Assembly: GCA_900546685.1 (NCBI GenBank)
Contig: UREB01000014.1
Location: forward strand, 1 to 16,190
From: an uncultured Eubacteriales bacterium
GTDB taxonomy: Bacteria > Bacillota > Clostridia > Christensenellales > QAND01
Direction of reading: 5' to 3'
Length of the DNA: 16,190 nt
Every line of letters begins with the position of its first letter. Position 1 is the first letter of the stretch. Below are positions 6,921-15,086 of the stretch, piece after piece. The notes under the pieces were generated by a model that saw only the letters and a list, made by a program, of their open reading frames with translations, was not told where the DNA came from and did not search any database. Made by a program: the position numbers and the translations under genes.

Positions 6921-7714
6921 GCCTTTTTCTCCTTTCTGTTTTGCCTGCTGGAACGCACATTGATGATGACCAGCAATATCATAACGCTGACAAACATGAT
7001 GGTGCTCAGCGCATTGATCTTGGGGGACAGGCCGCGCCTTGCCATGGAATAGATGGTCATGGATAGGTTGCTGACGTCCTGCGAGGTAAAGTAGCTGACG
7101 ACAAAGTCGTCGATGGATAGGGTAAAGGCGAAAATAAAGCCTGTTACAATGCCGGGCAGAATCTGCGGCAGCACGATTTTACGGAGCGCATAGCCCGGCT
7201 TTGCGCCGAGATCCAGCGCAGCCTCATAATGGGCAGGGTTTAGCTGCCGCAGCTTGGGCAGCACGCTGAAAATGACGTAGGGCAAATTAAAGGTGATATG
7301 CGCCAAAAGCATCGTGCCGTAGCCCAGGCGGATGCCGGCAAAGAGAAAGAGCATCATCAGCGAAATACCCGTTACGATATCTGGGCTCAGCATGGGGATA
7401 TACGCAATGGTCTCCATGGCCTTTTGGCGCTTTTTCTTCATGCCATCAATGCCGATGGCCGCCAGCGTACCGATGATGGTGGCGCACAGCGCCGCGATGA
7501 TGGCGATGGAAAGCGTGACCCATAGCGCATCCATGATGACGCTGTCCTGAAACAGCTCGGTGTACCATTTTAGCGAAAAGCCGCCCCAGCGCCCCATGGT
7601 GCGGTTGGCGTTGAAGGAAAAGACGATGAGCGTTAAAATCGGCACATACAGAAAGAGCAGCACAATGCCGAGGTAGGTATATTTGAGCTTTTTATGCTTC
7701 ATCGTTTGCATCAT
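6917..7714 (-). CDS. potC: Spermidine/putrescine ABC transporter permease PotC
   Basis: This is one of two integral membrane subunits that form the polyamine channel. The product is 265 aa with about six transmembrane helices (first at 13-34, others near 65-90, 102-128, 134-153, 188-206 and 236-253). The EAA coupling loop that docks onto PotA is at 164-183 (EAALDLGAKPGYALRKIVLP). The SIDDFVVSYF motif near 200-209 is typical of PotC. The chosen ATG at 7714 overlaps the potB stop (ATGA) and has GGAGG 9 nt upstream. A second ATG follows at once and another lies at residue 5, so the exact first residue is not certain. Confidence 0.95.
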   Translation of the reverse strand: MMQTMKHKKLKYTYLGIVLLFLYVPILTLIVFSFNANRTMGRWGGFSLKWYTELFQDSVIMDALWVTLSIAIIAALCATIIGTLAAIGIDGMKKKRQKAMETIAYIPMLSPDIVTGISLMMLFLFAGIRLGYGTMLLAHITFNLPYVIFSVLPKLRQLNPAHYEAALDLGAKPGYALRKIVLPQILPGIVTGFIFAFTLSIDDFVVSYFTSQDVSNLSMTIYSMARRGLSPKINALSTIMFVSVMILLVIINVRSSRQNRKEKKA

Positions 7715-8534
7715 AGCAGCAACCCTCCTTCTGCGGAGGAGCCGTCATGCCGCCGGAACAGCCACATGCTGATGAGCACCAGCACCATCATCACCAAGGA
7801 CAGCGCCGCGCCGAAATGCCAGTTGCGCGTAAAGAGAAACTGGTTTTCGATCAGCTCTCCATACATCATGACCTGGCCGCCGCCCAAAAGACGGGAAACG
7901 GCAAAGGTGGTGGTGGCGGGGATAAATACCATCGTAATGCCCGAAACGATGCCCGGCATGCTCAGCGGCAGCTTTACCTTGCGGAACACCTGGAAGGAAT
8001 TGGCCCCCAGATCCTCCGCCGCCTCAATAAGCTGCGGCTGCATTTTGGAGAGAATGGTGTATATCGGCAGAATCATAAACGGCAGGAAATTGTATACCAA
8101 GCCGATGATGACGGCGGTGGTGTTGTACAATAGCGAAACGTTGCCCAGCCCCACCAGGCCCAAAAGCTTGGCAATTAGGCCGTTGGTATCCAGCAGATTG
8201 ATCCAGGCATAGGTGCGCAGCAAAAAATTCATCCACATGGGAATGATGATGAGCATTAAAATCAGGCTGCTGCGCTTGAAATGCCGCGAAGCCAGGATGC
8301 TGGCCACCGGGTAGCCGATCAAAAGGCAGATTAGGGTGGCTACCAGCGCGATCCATAGGCTGCGAACCAAAACGGTCAGGTAAGTAGGGGAAAACACCTG
8401 CGCCAGGTTTTCCAAAGAAAAGCAGACCGAAGCGCCGTTGGAGGTGGTGCAGGCATAGTACAGTACGATAAAGATGGGCACGATGATAAACAGCGCCATC
8501 CATACCTGATACGGCAAAGCATAACGGCTGCGTT

Positions 8535-8538
<4 letters not shown>
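7711..8538 (-). CDS. potB: Spermidine/putrescine ABC transporter permease PotB
   Basis: This is the second channel subunit, 275 aa, with about six transmembrane helices starting at residue 9. It carries the PotB-type segment PMWMNFLLRTYAWINLL (about 100-116) and the EAA loop EAAEDLGANSFQVFRKVKLP (172-191) that contacts PotA. The ATG overlaps the potA stop by ATGA, which implies translational coupling. It pairs with PotC and uses PotA as ATPase and PotD as receptor. Confidence 0.95.
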
Positions 8539-9638
<1,100 letters not shown>

Positions 9639-9663
9639 GGCGGCCGTCCCCCCCTTTGTTGGA

Positions 9664-10203
9664 TTAAAAATTCGGCGGGTCTGTAACCCATACGATCTTT
9701 GCTTCGCTTTTTCCCCGATTGGCAAGGCTGTGCGGCCGGGTAGGGGAAAAGTAAAAAGAATCACCCTTTTTCAGCTTGTGCTTGGCGCCGCCTACCGTTA
9801 AAAGCACGCTGCCGGAAAGCACGTAGCCAAATTCCTCGCCCTCGTGCGGGTCGTCCTCATAGGAATGGCCGCCGGGCTGCAATGTCAGAAGGATGGGCTC
9901 CATCCTGTTTTTCTGGGCATTGGGCACCAGCCAGCAGGTGGTGCTTTTGGCATCCTCATCAATTTTGGTAAACATATCGTCCGGCTTAAAGACAACCTGC
10001 TCCGGCTCCAAATCGCTGAAAAAATGCGCAAGATCCGTGCCCAGACAGGAAAGCACATCCACCAGCGTGGCAATGGAGGGCGAGGTCAGATCGCGCTCCA
10101 GCTGCGAAATAAAGCCTTTGGAAAGCTCAGCGCGGTCCGCCAGCTCTTCCTGGGTAAGCCCGTACATCATACGGAGCTCCTTGATCTTTTGGCCCAGCTG
10201 CAT
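9664..10203 (-). CDS. XRE-family HTH plus cupin regulator of the pot operon (PuuR-like)
   Basis: This two-domain regulator is 179 aa. An N-terminal Cro/C1-type helix-turn-helix covers about 5-60 (LTQEELADRAELSKGFISQLE). A C-terminal cupin barrel covers about 105-178, with HEGEEFGYVLSGSVLL (119-134) and GDSFYFSPTRPHSLANRG (147-164). The PuuR-like family commonly senses polyamines or other small molecules and sits beside their uptake or breakdown genes. Here it is the first gene of the pot operon, 25 nt before potA, so it most likely controls its own operon. The start has AGGAGG 9 nt upstream. Polyamine sensing is inferred from context. Confidence 0.9.
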   Translation of the reverse strand: MQLGQKIKELRMMYGLTQEELADRAELSKGFISQLERDLTSPSIATLVDVLSCLGTDLAHFFSDLEPEQVVFKPDDMFTKIDEDAKSTTCWLVPNAQKNRMEPILLTLQPGGHSYEDDPHEGEEFGYVLSGSVLLTVGGAKHKLKKGDSFYFSPTRPHSLANRGKSEAKIVWVTDPPNF

Positions 10204-10242
10204 GCTTGGTCCCTCCTTTGGGCTTGGAACGGGTCTAAAATT

Positions 10243-10277
10243 AAAGTTTTATAAACTTTTTGTTTAGTGTTGCTTAA
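10243..10277 (-). promoter_or_regulatory. Candidate promoter and operator of the regulator-potABCD operon
   Basis: On the minus strand TATAAA (10248-10253) can be a -10 box, with a weak TTAAGC -35 (10272-10277) at 18-nt spacing. The -10 box lies inside a perfect palindrome with 7-nt arms, AAAGTTT-TAT-AAACTTT on the plus strand (10243-10259). A further AACTTT half-site sits 22 bp away at 10276-10281. This layout suits autorepression by the first gene of the operon. Confidence 0.45.
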
Positions 10278-10342
10278 CTTTGAGCCGTCATACATTAAAT
10301 CATAAACGCCCCCTTCCGTCAAGACATAAAAATGCCTTACTT

Positions 10343-10370
10343 CAGACAAACTTTGTCTGTGGTGTAGAAT
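10343..10370 (+). promoter_or_regulatory. Palindrome and possible promoter upstream of the lipoprotein gene
   Basis: A perfect 17-bp palindrome, CAGACAAA-C-TTTGTCTG, occupies 10343-10359. It is followed by TAGAAT (10365-10370), which can act as a -10 box for the plus-strand lipoprotein gene; the -35 candidate (TTCAGA at 10341-10346) is poor. There is no T-run after the palindrome, so a protein-binding site is more likely than a terminator. Confidence 0.4.
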
Positions 10371-10396
10371 TGCATGAAAATGGTAAAAAAGGTATC

Positions 10397-11416
10397 ATGA
10401 AGAAAACGGATAAGGATAGGAAGATGCAGATGAAAAAAACAGCGGCGGGCCTTGCCGCCATACTGCTGGGCTGCCTGATGGTAGCGGGCTGCACACAGGC
10501 GCCGGCACAGCCGTCGTCTACGCCCATGCCAACGCAGGATACCACGCACAAGGAATATCAAAACTATATGACGATGACCACCCTTAAATATCCGGCCAGC
10601 TGGGAATACCAGGACCCGGATGACGACCAGGATTCGCAGATGACCGCCTATTTTGATATTGACGGCGGCACAGCTGTACTCCAGTTTTTATTTTTGACGG
10701 AGGAGGAAAAGCAGTCCAACGTCTACCTGCAGCAGCTGGATATCGACGACATCGCGCAGGAGGAGACCAAGGCGGGCCCGTATGAGGGGCTGCTTTTAAG
10801 CGGTACCAACGGCGCGGACAAGATCTCGGTGTTCCAAGGCTACCGAAGCTGGTACGATACCGGGCTGTACTGCATGCTGCGGGTATATATTAACTCCACC
10901 ACCGAGGACAGCGACGATCTCTACGAGATCATGATGGATATTTTGGAATCCACCTCGGTATATGAGGAGGAAACGCCGGAAATTCAGCAGTGGGCCGAGC
11001 AGGATTTTACCGAGGAATACGGCATTAAGCTCTCTGTTCCGTCCGATTGGTATATCAATCCGGAATACTATTCCGAGCTGCCCACCTTGGTGCTGAAATT
11101 TGAAGTGGCAAAGGGAAACAACATCATTAGGGTGGAATACGGCACCGAAGACAAAGAAGGGTACCAGCAGCTGCTGGAGTCCGCAAAGAGCTTTGCCACA
11201 ATGCAGTGCATCAATGGCACATATACCCAAAAAGGCAACGCCACAGAGCTCAGCGGCGTCTACGAAGGGCGCTTGGCGTATGCCAAGATTGAAAGGAAAA
11301 AGACGGTGGACGGAAAGATCAAATACCTGATGATTTCCTATCAGCTGCGCCCTGAGCTGCAAAAGGCGTACCAAGGGGCTATCGATCAGATGGCGCAGTC
11401 CATCGTCTTGCAATAA
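10397..11416 (+). CDS. Lipoprotein of unknown function with two similar domains
   Basis: I do not recognise this protein. From the ATG at 10397 it is 339 aa, with a lipobox ending VAGC at C32, so it should be anchored on the outer face of the membrane. A short Pro/Thr/Gln linker (33-50) follows. Two units of about 130 residues then look alike. The first opens with LKYPASWEY (63-71), carries GPYEGLL (127-133) and closes with LYEIMMDILESTSVY (175-189). The second opens with IKLSVPSDWYI (210-220), carries GVYEGRL (287-293) and closes with QGAIDQMAQSIVLQ (326-339). This resembles small PsbP/Mog1-like folds, but that is a guess. The start is uncertain: ATGs at 10424 and 10430 have a better AGGA-type site and give a 21-23-residue signal peptide. 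No terminator follows. Confidence 0.8.
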   Translation: MKKTDKDRKMQMKKTAAGLAAILLGCLMVAGCTQAPAQPSSTPMPTQDTTHKEYQNYMTMTTLKYPASWEYQDPDDDQDSQMTAYFDIDGGTAVLQFLFLTEEEKQSNVYLQQLDIDDIAQEETKAGPYEGLLLSGTNGADKISVFQGYRSWYDTGLYCMLRVYINSTTEDSDDLYEIMMDILESTSVYEEETPEIQQWAEQDFTEEYGIKLSVPSDWYINPEYYSELPTLVLKFEVAKGNNIIRVEYGTEDKEGYQQLLESAKSFATMQCINGTYTQKGNATELSGVYEGRLAYAKIERKKTVDGKIKYLMISYQLRPELQKAYQGAIDQMAQSIVLQ

Positions 11417-11438
11417 GCTGCCGTTCCGGGGGTATACT
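11408..11438 (+). promoter_or_regulatory. Possible promoter of the aminopeptidase pair
   Basis: TATACT at 11433-11438 is a good -10 box, with TTGCAA (11408-11413) at a long 19-nt spacing as the only -35 candidate. It lies 76 nt upstream of the first aminopeptidase start. Since no terminator separates the lipoprotein gene, read-through from that gene is the alternative. Confidence 0.35.
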
Positions 11439-11514
11439 AAGGGAAGACTGATAGATCCGGGGCAAACACTTCGGAAGCAATACAAAGAGCTTTGCAGTAA
11501 AGGAGAGAAAGAAC

Positions 11515-12630
11515 ATGAGAGATCCGCGTCAAACGCAACTGGCCAAAAATCTGATCCGCAACGCCGTGAATCTGCAAAAGGGAGAAAAGGTCTGGATCAA
11601 CATGACAGCTTACGACCCTGCCATGGTCACAGCGCTGGTAGAGGAAACCTATGCCGTGGGCGGCTATCCGTTCGTGGTGCTGAGCGATCCCAAGATTGAA
11701 CGCAAACTGATGCAGGGCATGACGGAGGAACAGGCCAAGATCATGGCGGAGCTGGATAAGGCCAAGATGGAAAAAATGGATGCATATATCGCCATCCGCA
11801 ACGCCGAAAACATCTTTGAATCGGTGGATGTGCCGCAGGACATTTCTGCCATGTATAACCGTGTATACAGCCAGCCGGTACACATGGAAACGCGCCTTCC
11901 AAAAACCAAGTGGGTGGTGCTGCGCTATCCGTCCCCCAGCATGGCACAGCAGGCGCAGATGAGCACTGAGGCGTTTGAGGACTTCTATTTCTCCGTGTGT
12001 AATTTGGACTACAACAAAATGTCCAAAGCTATGGACCCGCTCAAGGCGCTGATGGAGAAAACGGACAAAGTGCATCTCAAAGGGCCGGGCACCGATTTAA
12101 CCTTTTCCATCAAGGGCATCGGCGCAATGAAGTGCGATGGCGAAAAGAACATCCCGGATGGCGAGATCTATACCGCGCCCGTGCGGGACAGCGTCAACGG
12201 CATCATCACCTACAACACGCCGTCGATGGTGCAGGGCTTCAAGTATGAAAACGTCAGCTTTACCTTTGAAAACGGAAAGATCGTAAACGCCACGGCCAAC
12301 GATACAGACCGCATCAACCATTACCTGGATACCGACGAGGGCGCGCGGTATATCGGGGAATTTGCCATCGGGGTGAACCCCAATATCAACAACGCCATCT
12401 GCGATATTTTGTTTGATGAGAAGATTGCCGGCAGCATCCACTTTACCCCCGGCAATTCCTACGACGATGTGGGCAACGGCAACGTATCCGCCATCCACTG
12501 GGATTTGGTGCTGATCCAAACGCCGGAATATGGCGGTGGAGAAATCTGGTTTGACGATGTGCTGATTCGCAAGGACGGCCGCTTTGTGCTGCCCGAGCTG
12601 GACTGCCTGAATCCGGAAAACCTGCGCTGA
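11515..12630 (+). CDS. M29-family metallo-aminopeptidase, first copy
   Basis: This cytoplasmic exopeptidase removes N-terminal residues from peptides. It belongs to family M29 (AmpS/AmpT/PepS), which uses two metal ions and works as a dimer. The product is 371 aa, shorter than the roughly 410 aa of the Thermus and Bacillus enzymes, with the missing length in the N-terminal half. Expected ligands are visible: E217 in DGEIYTAP, E282 in GEFAIGVNP, H309, Y316 seven residues later (HFTPGNSY), and H328/D330 in IHWD. The spacing fits the family. AAAGGAGAG precedes the ATG. A close paralogue follows 17 nt downstream in the same operon. Confidence 0.93.
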   Translation: MRDPRQTQLAKNLIRNAVNLQKGEKVWINMTAYDPAMVTALVEETYAVGGYPFVVLSDPKIERKLMQGMTEEQAKIMAELDKAKMEKMDAYIAIRNAENIFESVDVPQDISAMYNRVYSQPVHMETRLPKTKWVVLRYPSPSMAQQAQMSTEAFEDFYFSVCNLDYNKMSKAMDPLKALMEKTDKVHLKGPGTDLTFSIKGIGAMKCDGEKNIPDGEIYTAPVRDSVNGIITYNTPSMVQGFKYENVSFTFENGKIVNATANDTDRINHYLDTDEGARYIGEFAIGVNPNINNAICDILFDEKIAGSIHFTPGNSYDDVGNGNVSAIHWDLVLIQTPEYGGGEIWFDDVLIRKDGRFVLPELDCLNPENLR

Positions 12631-12647
12631 AAGGGAGGAACAAACCG

Positions 12648-13757
12648 ATGAGAGATCCTAGAATCGACAAATTGGCGGAAATGCTTGTCACCTATTCCAT
12701 GGGCGTGCAAAAGGGCGATCATGTGGCGATGAATCTTTTGAATCCCGTTCCGGCGTTTGCTGAGGCCGCCATTGAGCAGGTGTACAAAGCGGGCGCTCTG
12801 CCGTTTGTGCAGATCACCAATTCCGAGGTCAGCCGCGCCGTCAACCGCGGCATGGACGAAGCCATGGCAAAGCTGCAAAGCGAGTTCCTGTGCCAGCGCA
12901 TGGACAAAATGGACTGCGCGTTGTATTGCTATGTGGACCATAACGCCTATGAATCCAGCGACGTGCCCAGCCAGACACAGGCCATGATGAGCCGGCTGAT
13001 TTCAAAGCCGCTGGACGATGTGATGCGCAAGCACAAAAATCGCTGGGCGCTGTTGCAGTGGCCCACCGAGGAAGCGGCGCAAAAGGCGGAGATGAGCACC
13101 GAAGCGTTTGAGGACTTTTTCTTTGACGTATGCTGTGTGGATTACAAGGCCATGGGCGAGGCAATGAAGCCGCTGGTACAGAGGATGGAGCAGACGGATA
13201 AGGTGCGCCTCAAAGGCCCCGGCACAGACCTGACCTTTTCCATCCGTGGCATCCCGGCTGTGCCGTGCGACGGGCACTTCAACATCCCGGACGGCGAAAT
13301 TTACACCGCGCCCGTAAAAGACAGCATCAACGGCGTCATCGCCTTCAATACGCCCAGCGTGGAGGACGGCTTTAAGTTTGAAAACATTGTGCTGACCTTT
13401 GAAAACGGCAAATGTGTAGACGCCAAGGCCAACAACACCAAGCGCATCAACGAAATTTTGGATACCGATGCAGGCGCGCGGTATGTCGGCGAGTTTGCCC
13501 TGGGTGTAAACCCCAAGATCAAACGGCCGATGTGCGATACGCTGTTCGATGAAAAAATCGCGGGCTCGGTACATTTTGCGCTGGGCGCCTGCTACGATGA
13601 AGCGCCCAATGGCAACGCCTCTGCCATTCATTGGGACCTGGTGCTGATCCAAACGCCGGAATACGGCGGTGGGGAGCTGTGGTTTGACGATGTGCTGATC
13701 CGTAAGGACGGGGATTTTGTCCTGCCGGAGCTTTTTGCGCTGAATCCTGAAAAATAA
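12648..13757 (+). CDS. M29-family metallo-aminopeptidase, second copy
   Basis: A tandem paralogue of the preceding gene, 369 aa, with all proposed active-site residues at the same positions: E217, E282, H309, Y316, H328 and D330. AGGGAGG lies 9 nt before the ATG. From about residue 178 to the end the two proteins are very similar and the DNA shares long near-identical stretches. The N-terminal halves differ much more, and that part shapes the substrate-access side and dimer contacts in this family. The pair could form heterodimers or have different peptide preferences. No T-rich terminator follows the gene. Confidence 0.93.
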   Translation: MRDPRIDKLAEMLVTYSMGVQKGDHVAMNLLNPVPAFAEAAIEQVYKAGALPFVQITNSEVSRAVNRGMDEAMAKLQSEFLCQRMDKMDCALYCYVDHNAYESSDVPSQTQAMMSRLISKPLDDVMRKHKNRWALLQWPTEEAAQKAEMSTEAFEDFFFDVCCVDYKAMGEAMKPLVQRMEQTDKVRLKGPGTDLTFSIRGIPAVPCDGHFNIPDGEIYTAPVKDSINGVIAFNTPSVEDGFKFENIVLTFENGKCVDAKANNTKRINEILDTDAGARYVGEFALGVNPKIKRPMCDTLFDEKIAGSVHFALGACYDEAPNGNASAIHWDLVLIQTPEYGGGELWFDDVLIRKDGDFVLPELFALNPEK

Positions 13758-13882
13758 GGAAATTCTCATGGGAACATGCTTGCATGTTAGGGAAAACTTT
13801 GATAACATAATATGCGTATGAAAATGTTTTGTTAGGTTTTTTGAAAACCTAGAAATCTAAAATCTCCAAGGAGGCACTCATT
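13758..13882 (+). promoter_or_regulatory. Upstream region of gap
   Basis: This AT-rich 125-nt stretch probably holds the gap promoter. The best guess is TTGCAT (13780-13785), 17 nt, then TAACAT (13803-13808), with CATAAT overlapping at 13806-13811. A perfect inverted repeat with 8-nt arms, TAGGTTTT-TTG-AAAACCTA, lies at 13833-13851. It falls in the 5' leader, 19 nt ahead of the AAGGAGG binding site. It may be a leader hairpin or an operator. The promoter assignment is weak. Confidence 0.4.
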
Positions 13883-14893
13883 ATGGCAGTGAAAGTTGGT
13901 ATCAATGGGTTTGGCCGTATTGGTCGTATGGTATTCCGTGCGGCGATGACCAAACCGGAAATCGAAATCGTAGGCGTAAACGATCCGTTCATCGATCCGG
14001 ATTACATGGTGTACATGCTCAAATATGACTCTGTACACGGCAAGTTCGACGGCGAAGTATCCGCCAAGGACGGCAAGCTGGTTGTAAACGGCAAAGAGAT
14101 CACCGTATTCAACTGCATGGATCCCAAAGACATCGATTGGAAATCCTGCGGCGCTGAGTACATCGTAGAGTCCACCGGCGTGTTCACCACCACCGAAAAG
14201 GCTTCTGCTCACTTCAACGGCGGCGCGAAGAAAGTTGTTATCTCTGCGCCCAGCTCCGATGCGCCGATGTTCGTTATGGGTGTAAACCACAACACCTACA
14301 ACAAGGACATGAAGGTTATCTCCAACGCTTCCTGTACCACGAACTGCTTGGCTCCTCTGGCCAAAGTGCTGAATGATAAATTCGGTCTGGTAGAAGGCTT
14401 GATGACCACCGTACATGCCACCACCGGCACCCAGAAGACCGTTGACGGCCCGTCCAAGAAAGACTGGCGCGGCGGCCGTGCGAACATGGGCAACATCATC
14501 CCGTCTTCCACCGGCGCTGCCAAAGCGGTTGGCAAGGTTATCCCGGAACTCAACGGCAAGCTGACCGGTATGTCCATGCGTGTTCCGACCCTGGACGTTT
14601 CCGTGGTAGACCTGACCTGCCGTCTGGCCAAGGATGTTACCTATGATGAAGTCTGCGCGGCGATGAAAGAAGCCAGCGAAGGCGAACTGAAGGGCATCAT
14701 GGGCTACACCGAAGATGCGGTTGTTTCCACCGACTTCACCGGCGATCCCCGCACCTCTATCTTCGATGCCAAAGCTGGTATCGCTCTGACCGGCAACTTC
14801 ATGAAGCTGATCTCCTGGTATGACAACGAATGGGGCTACAGCAACAAGCTGTGTGACCTGCTGTTGCATGCTGCGAAAGTAGATGCTGAATAA
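13883..14893 (+). CDS. gap: Glyceraldehyde-3-phosphate dehydrogenase (NAD-dependent, phosphorylating)
   Basis: This glycolytic enzyme oxidises and phosphorylates glyceraldehyde 3-phosphate to 1,3-bisphosphoglycerate with NAD+. The product is 336 aa, the standard length. It has the Rossmann motif INGFGRIGR (7-15), D34 in GVND, which favours NAD over NADP, the catalytic block SNASCTTNC (147-155) with C151 and its partner H178, and WYDNEWGYS (312-320). The segment DGPSKKDWRGGR (188-199) marks the GapA type shared by clostridia, enterobacteria and eukaryotes. AAGGAGG lies 8 nt before the ATG. Codon use is biased to GGT, CGT and GTT, as expected for high expression. No pgk or tpi follows; a terminator does. 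Confidence 0.98.
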   Translation: MAVKVGINGFGRIGRMVFRAAMTKPEIEIVGVNDPFIDPDYMVYMLKYDSVHGKFDGEVSAKDGKLVVNGKEITVFNCMDPKDIDWKSCGAEYIVESTGVFTTTEKASAHFNGGAKKVVISAPSSDAPMFVMGVNHNTYNKDMKVISNASCTTNCLAPLAKVLNDKFGLVEGLMTTVHATTGTQKTVDGPSKKDWRGGRANMGNIIPSSTGAAKAVGKVIPELNGKLTGMSMRVPTLDVSVVDLTCRLAKDVTYDEVCAAMKEASEGELKGIMGYTEDAVVSTDFTGDPRTSIFDAKAGIALTGNFMKLISWYDNEWGYSNKLCDLLLHAAKVDAE

Positions 14894-14910
14894 TCGAATT
14901 TTCGATGAGA

Positions 14911-14941
14911 AAAGGCCTTGCCATATGGCAGGGCCTTTTTT
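14911..14941 (+). terminator. Terminator of gap
   Basis: A 12-bp stem (one G:T pair) joins AAAGGCCTTGCC (14911-14922) and GGCAGGGCCTTT (14927-14938) around ATAT and ends in a run of six T. The roughly 105 nt up to the gpsA terminator hold no recognisable gene. Confidence 0.92.
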
Positions 14942-15048
14942 GATGAGTGTTTTTTACAACAATAGGGATGCGCAGGCAAGATACAAAGGTAAAACAAATA
15001 TATCATAATATGTTTATGCATTTCTTGTATACAACCCAAGTTCGAGAA

Positions 15049-15075
15049 AAAAAGGAGGCAAAAAGCCTCCTTTTT
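15049..15075 (-). terminator. Terminator of the gpsA-like gene
   Basis: A perfect 11-bp stem pairs AAAAAGGAGGC (15049-15059) with GCCTCCTTTTT (15065-15075) around five A. It lies 11 nt past the gpsA stop, with T-rich sequence on both strands. Confidence 0.88.
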
Positions 15076-15086
15076 CTATGCGTTTT

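Noticed and set aside
9639..9764. Longer potA start adding 42 residues
   Set aside because: It overlaps the regulator gene and lacks a binding site, and the family N-terminus starts at 9638.
10280..10396. Upstream start for the lipoprotein
   Set aside because: It would put 39 hydrophilic residues before the signal peptide and overlap the candidate promoter and palindrome.
13774..13789. Hairpin AACATGC/GCATGTT after the second aminopeptidase gene
   Set aside because: The stem is short with a 2-nt loop and no T-run, so I do not call it a terminator.
13832..14869. Long minus-strand open frame of 345 codons across gap
   Set aside because: It is antisense to gap, caused by strong codon bias. 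Its composition is unlike a real protein and it matches no family I know.
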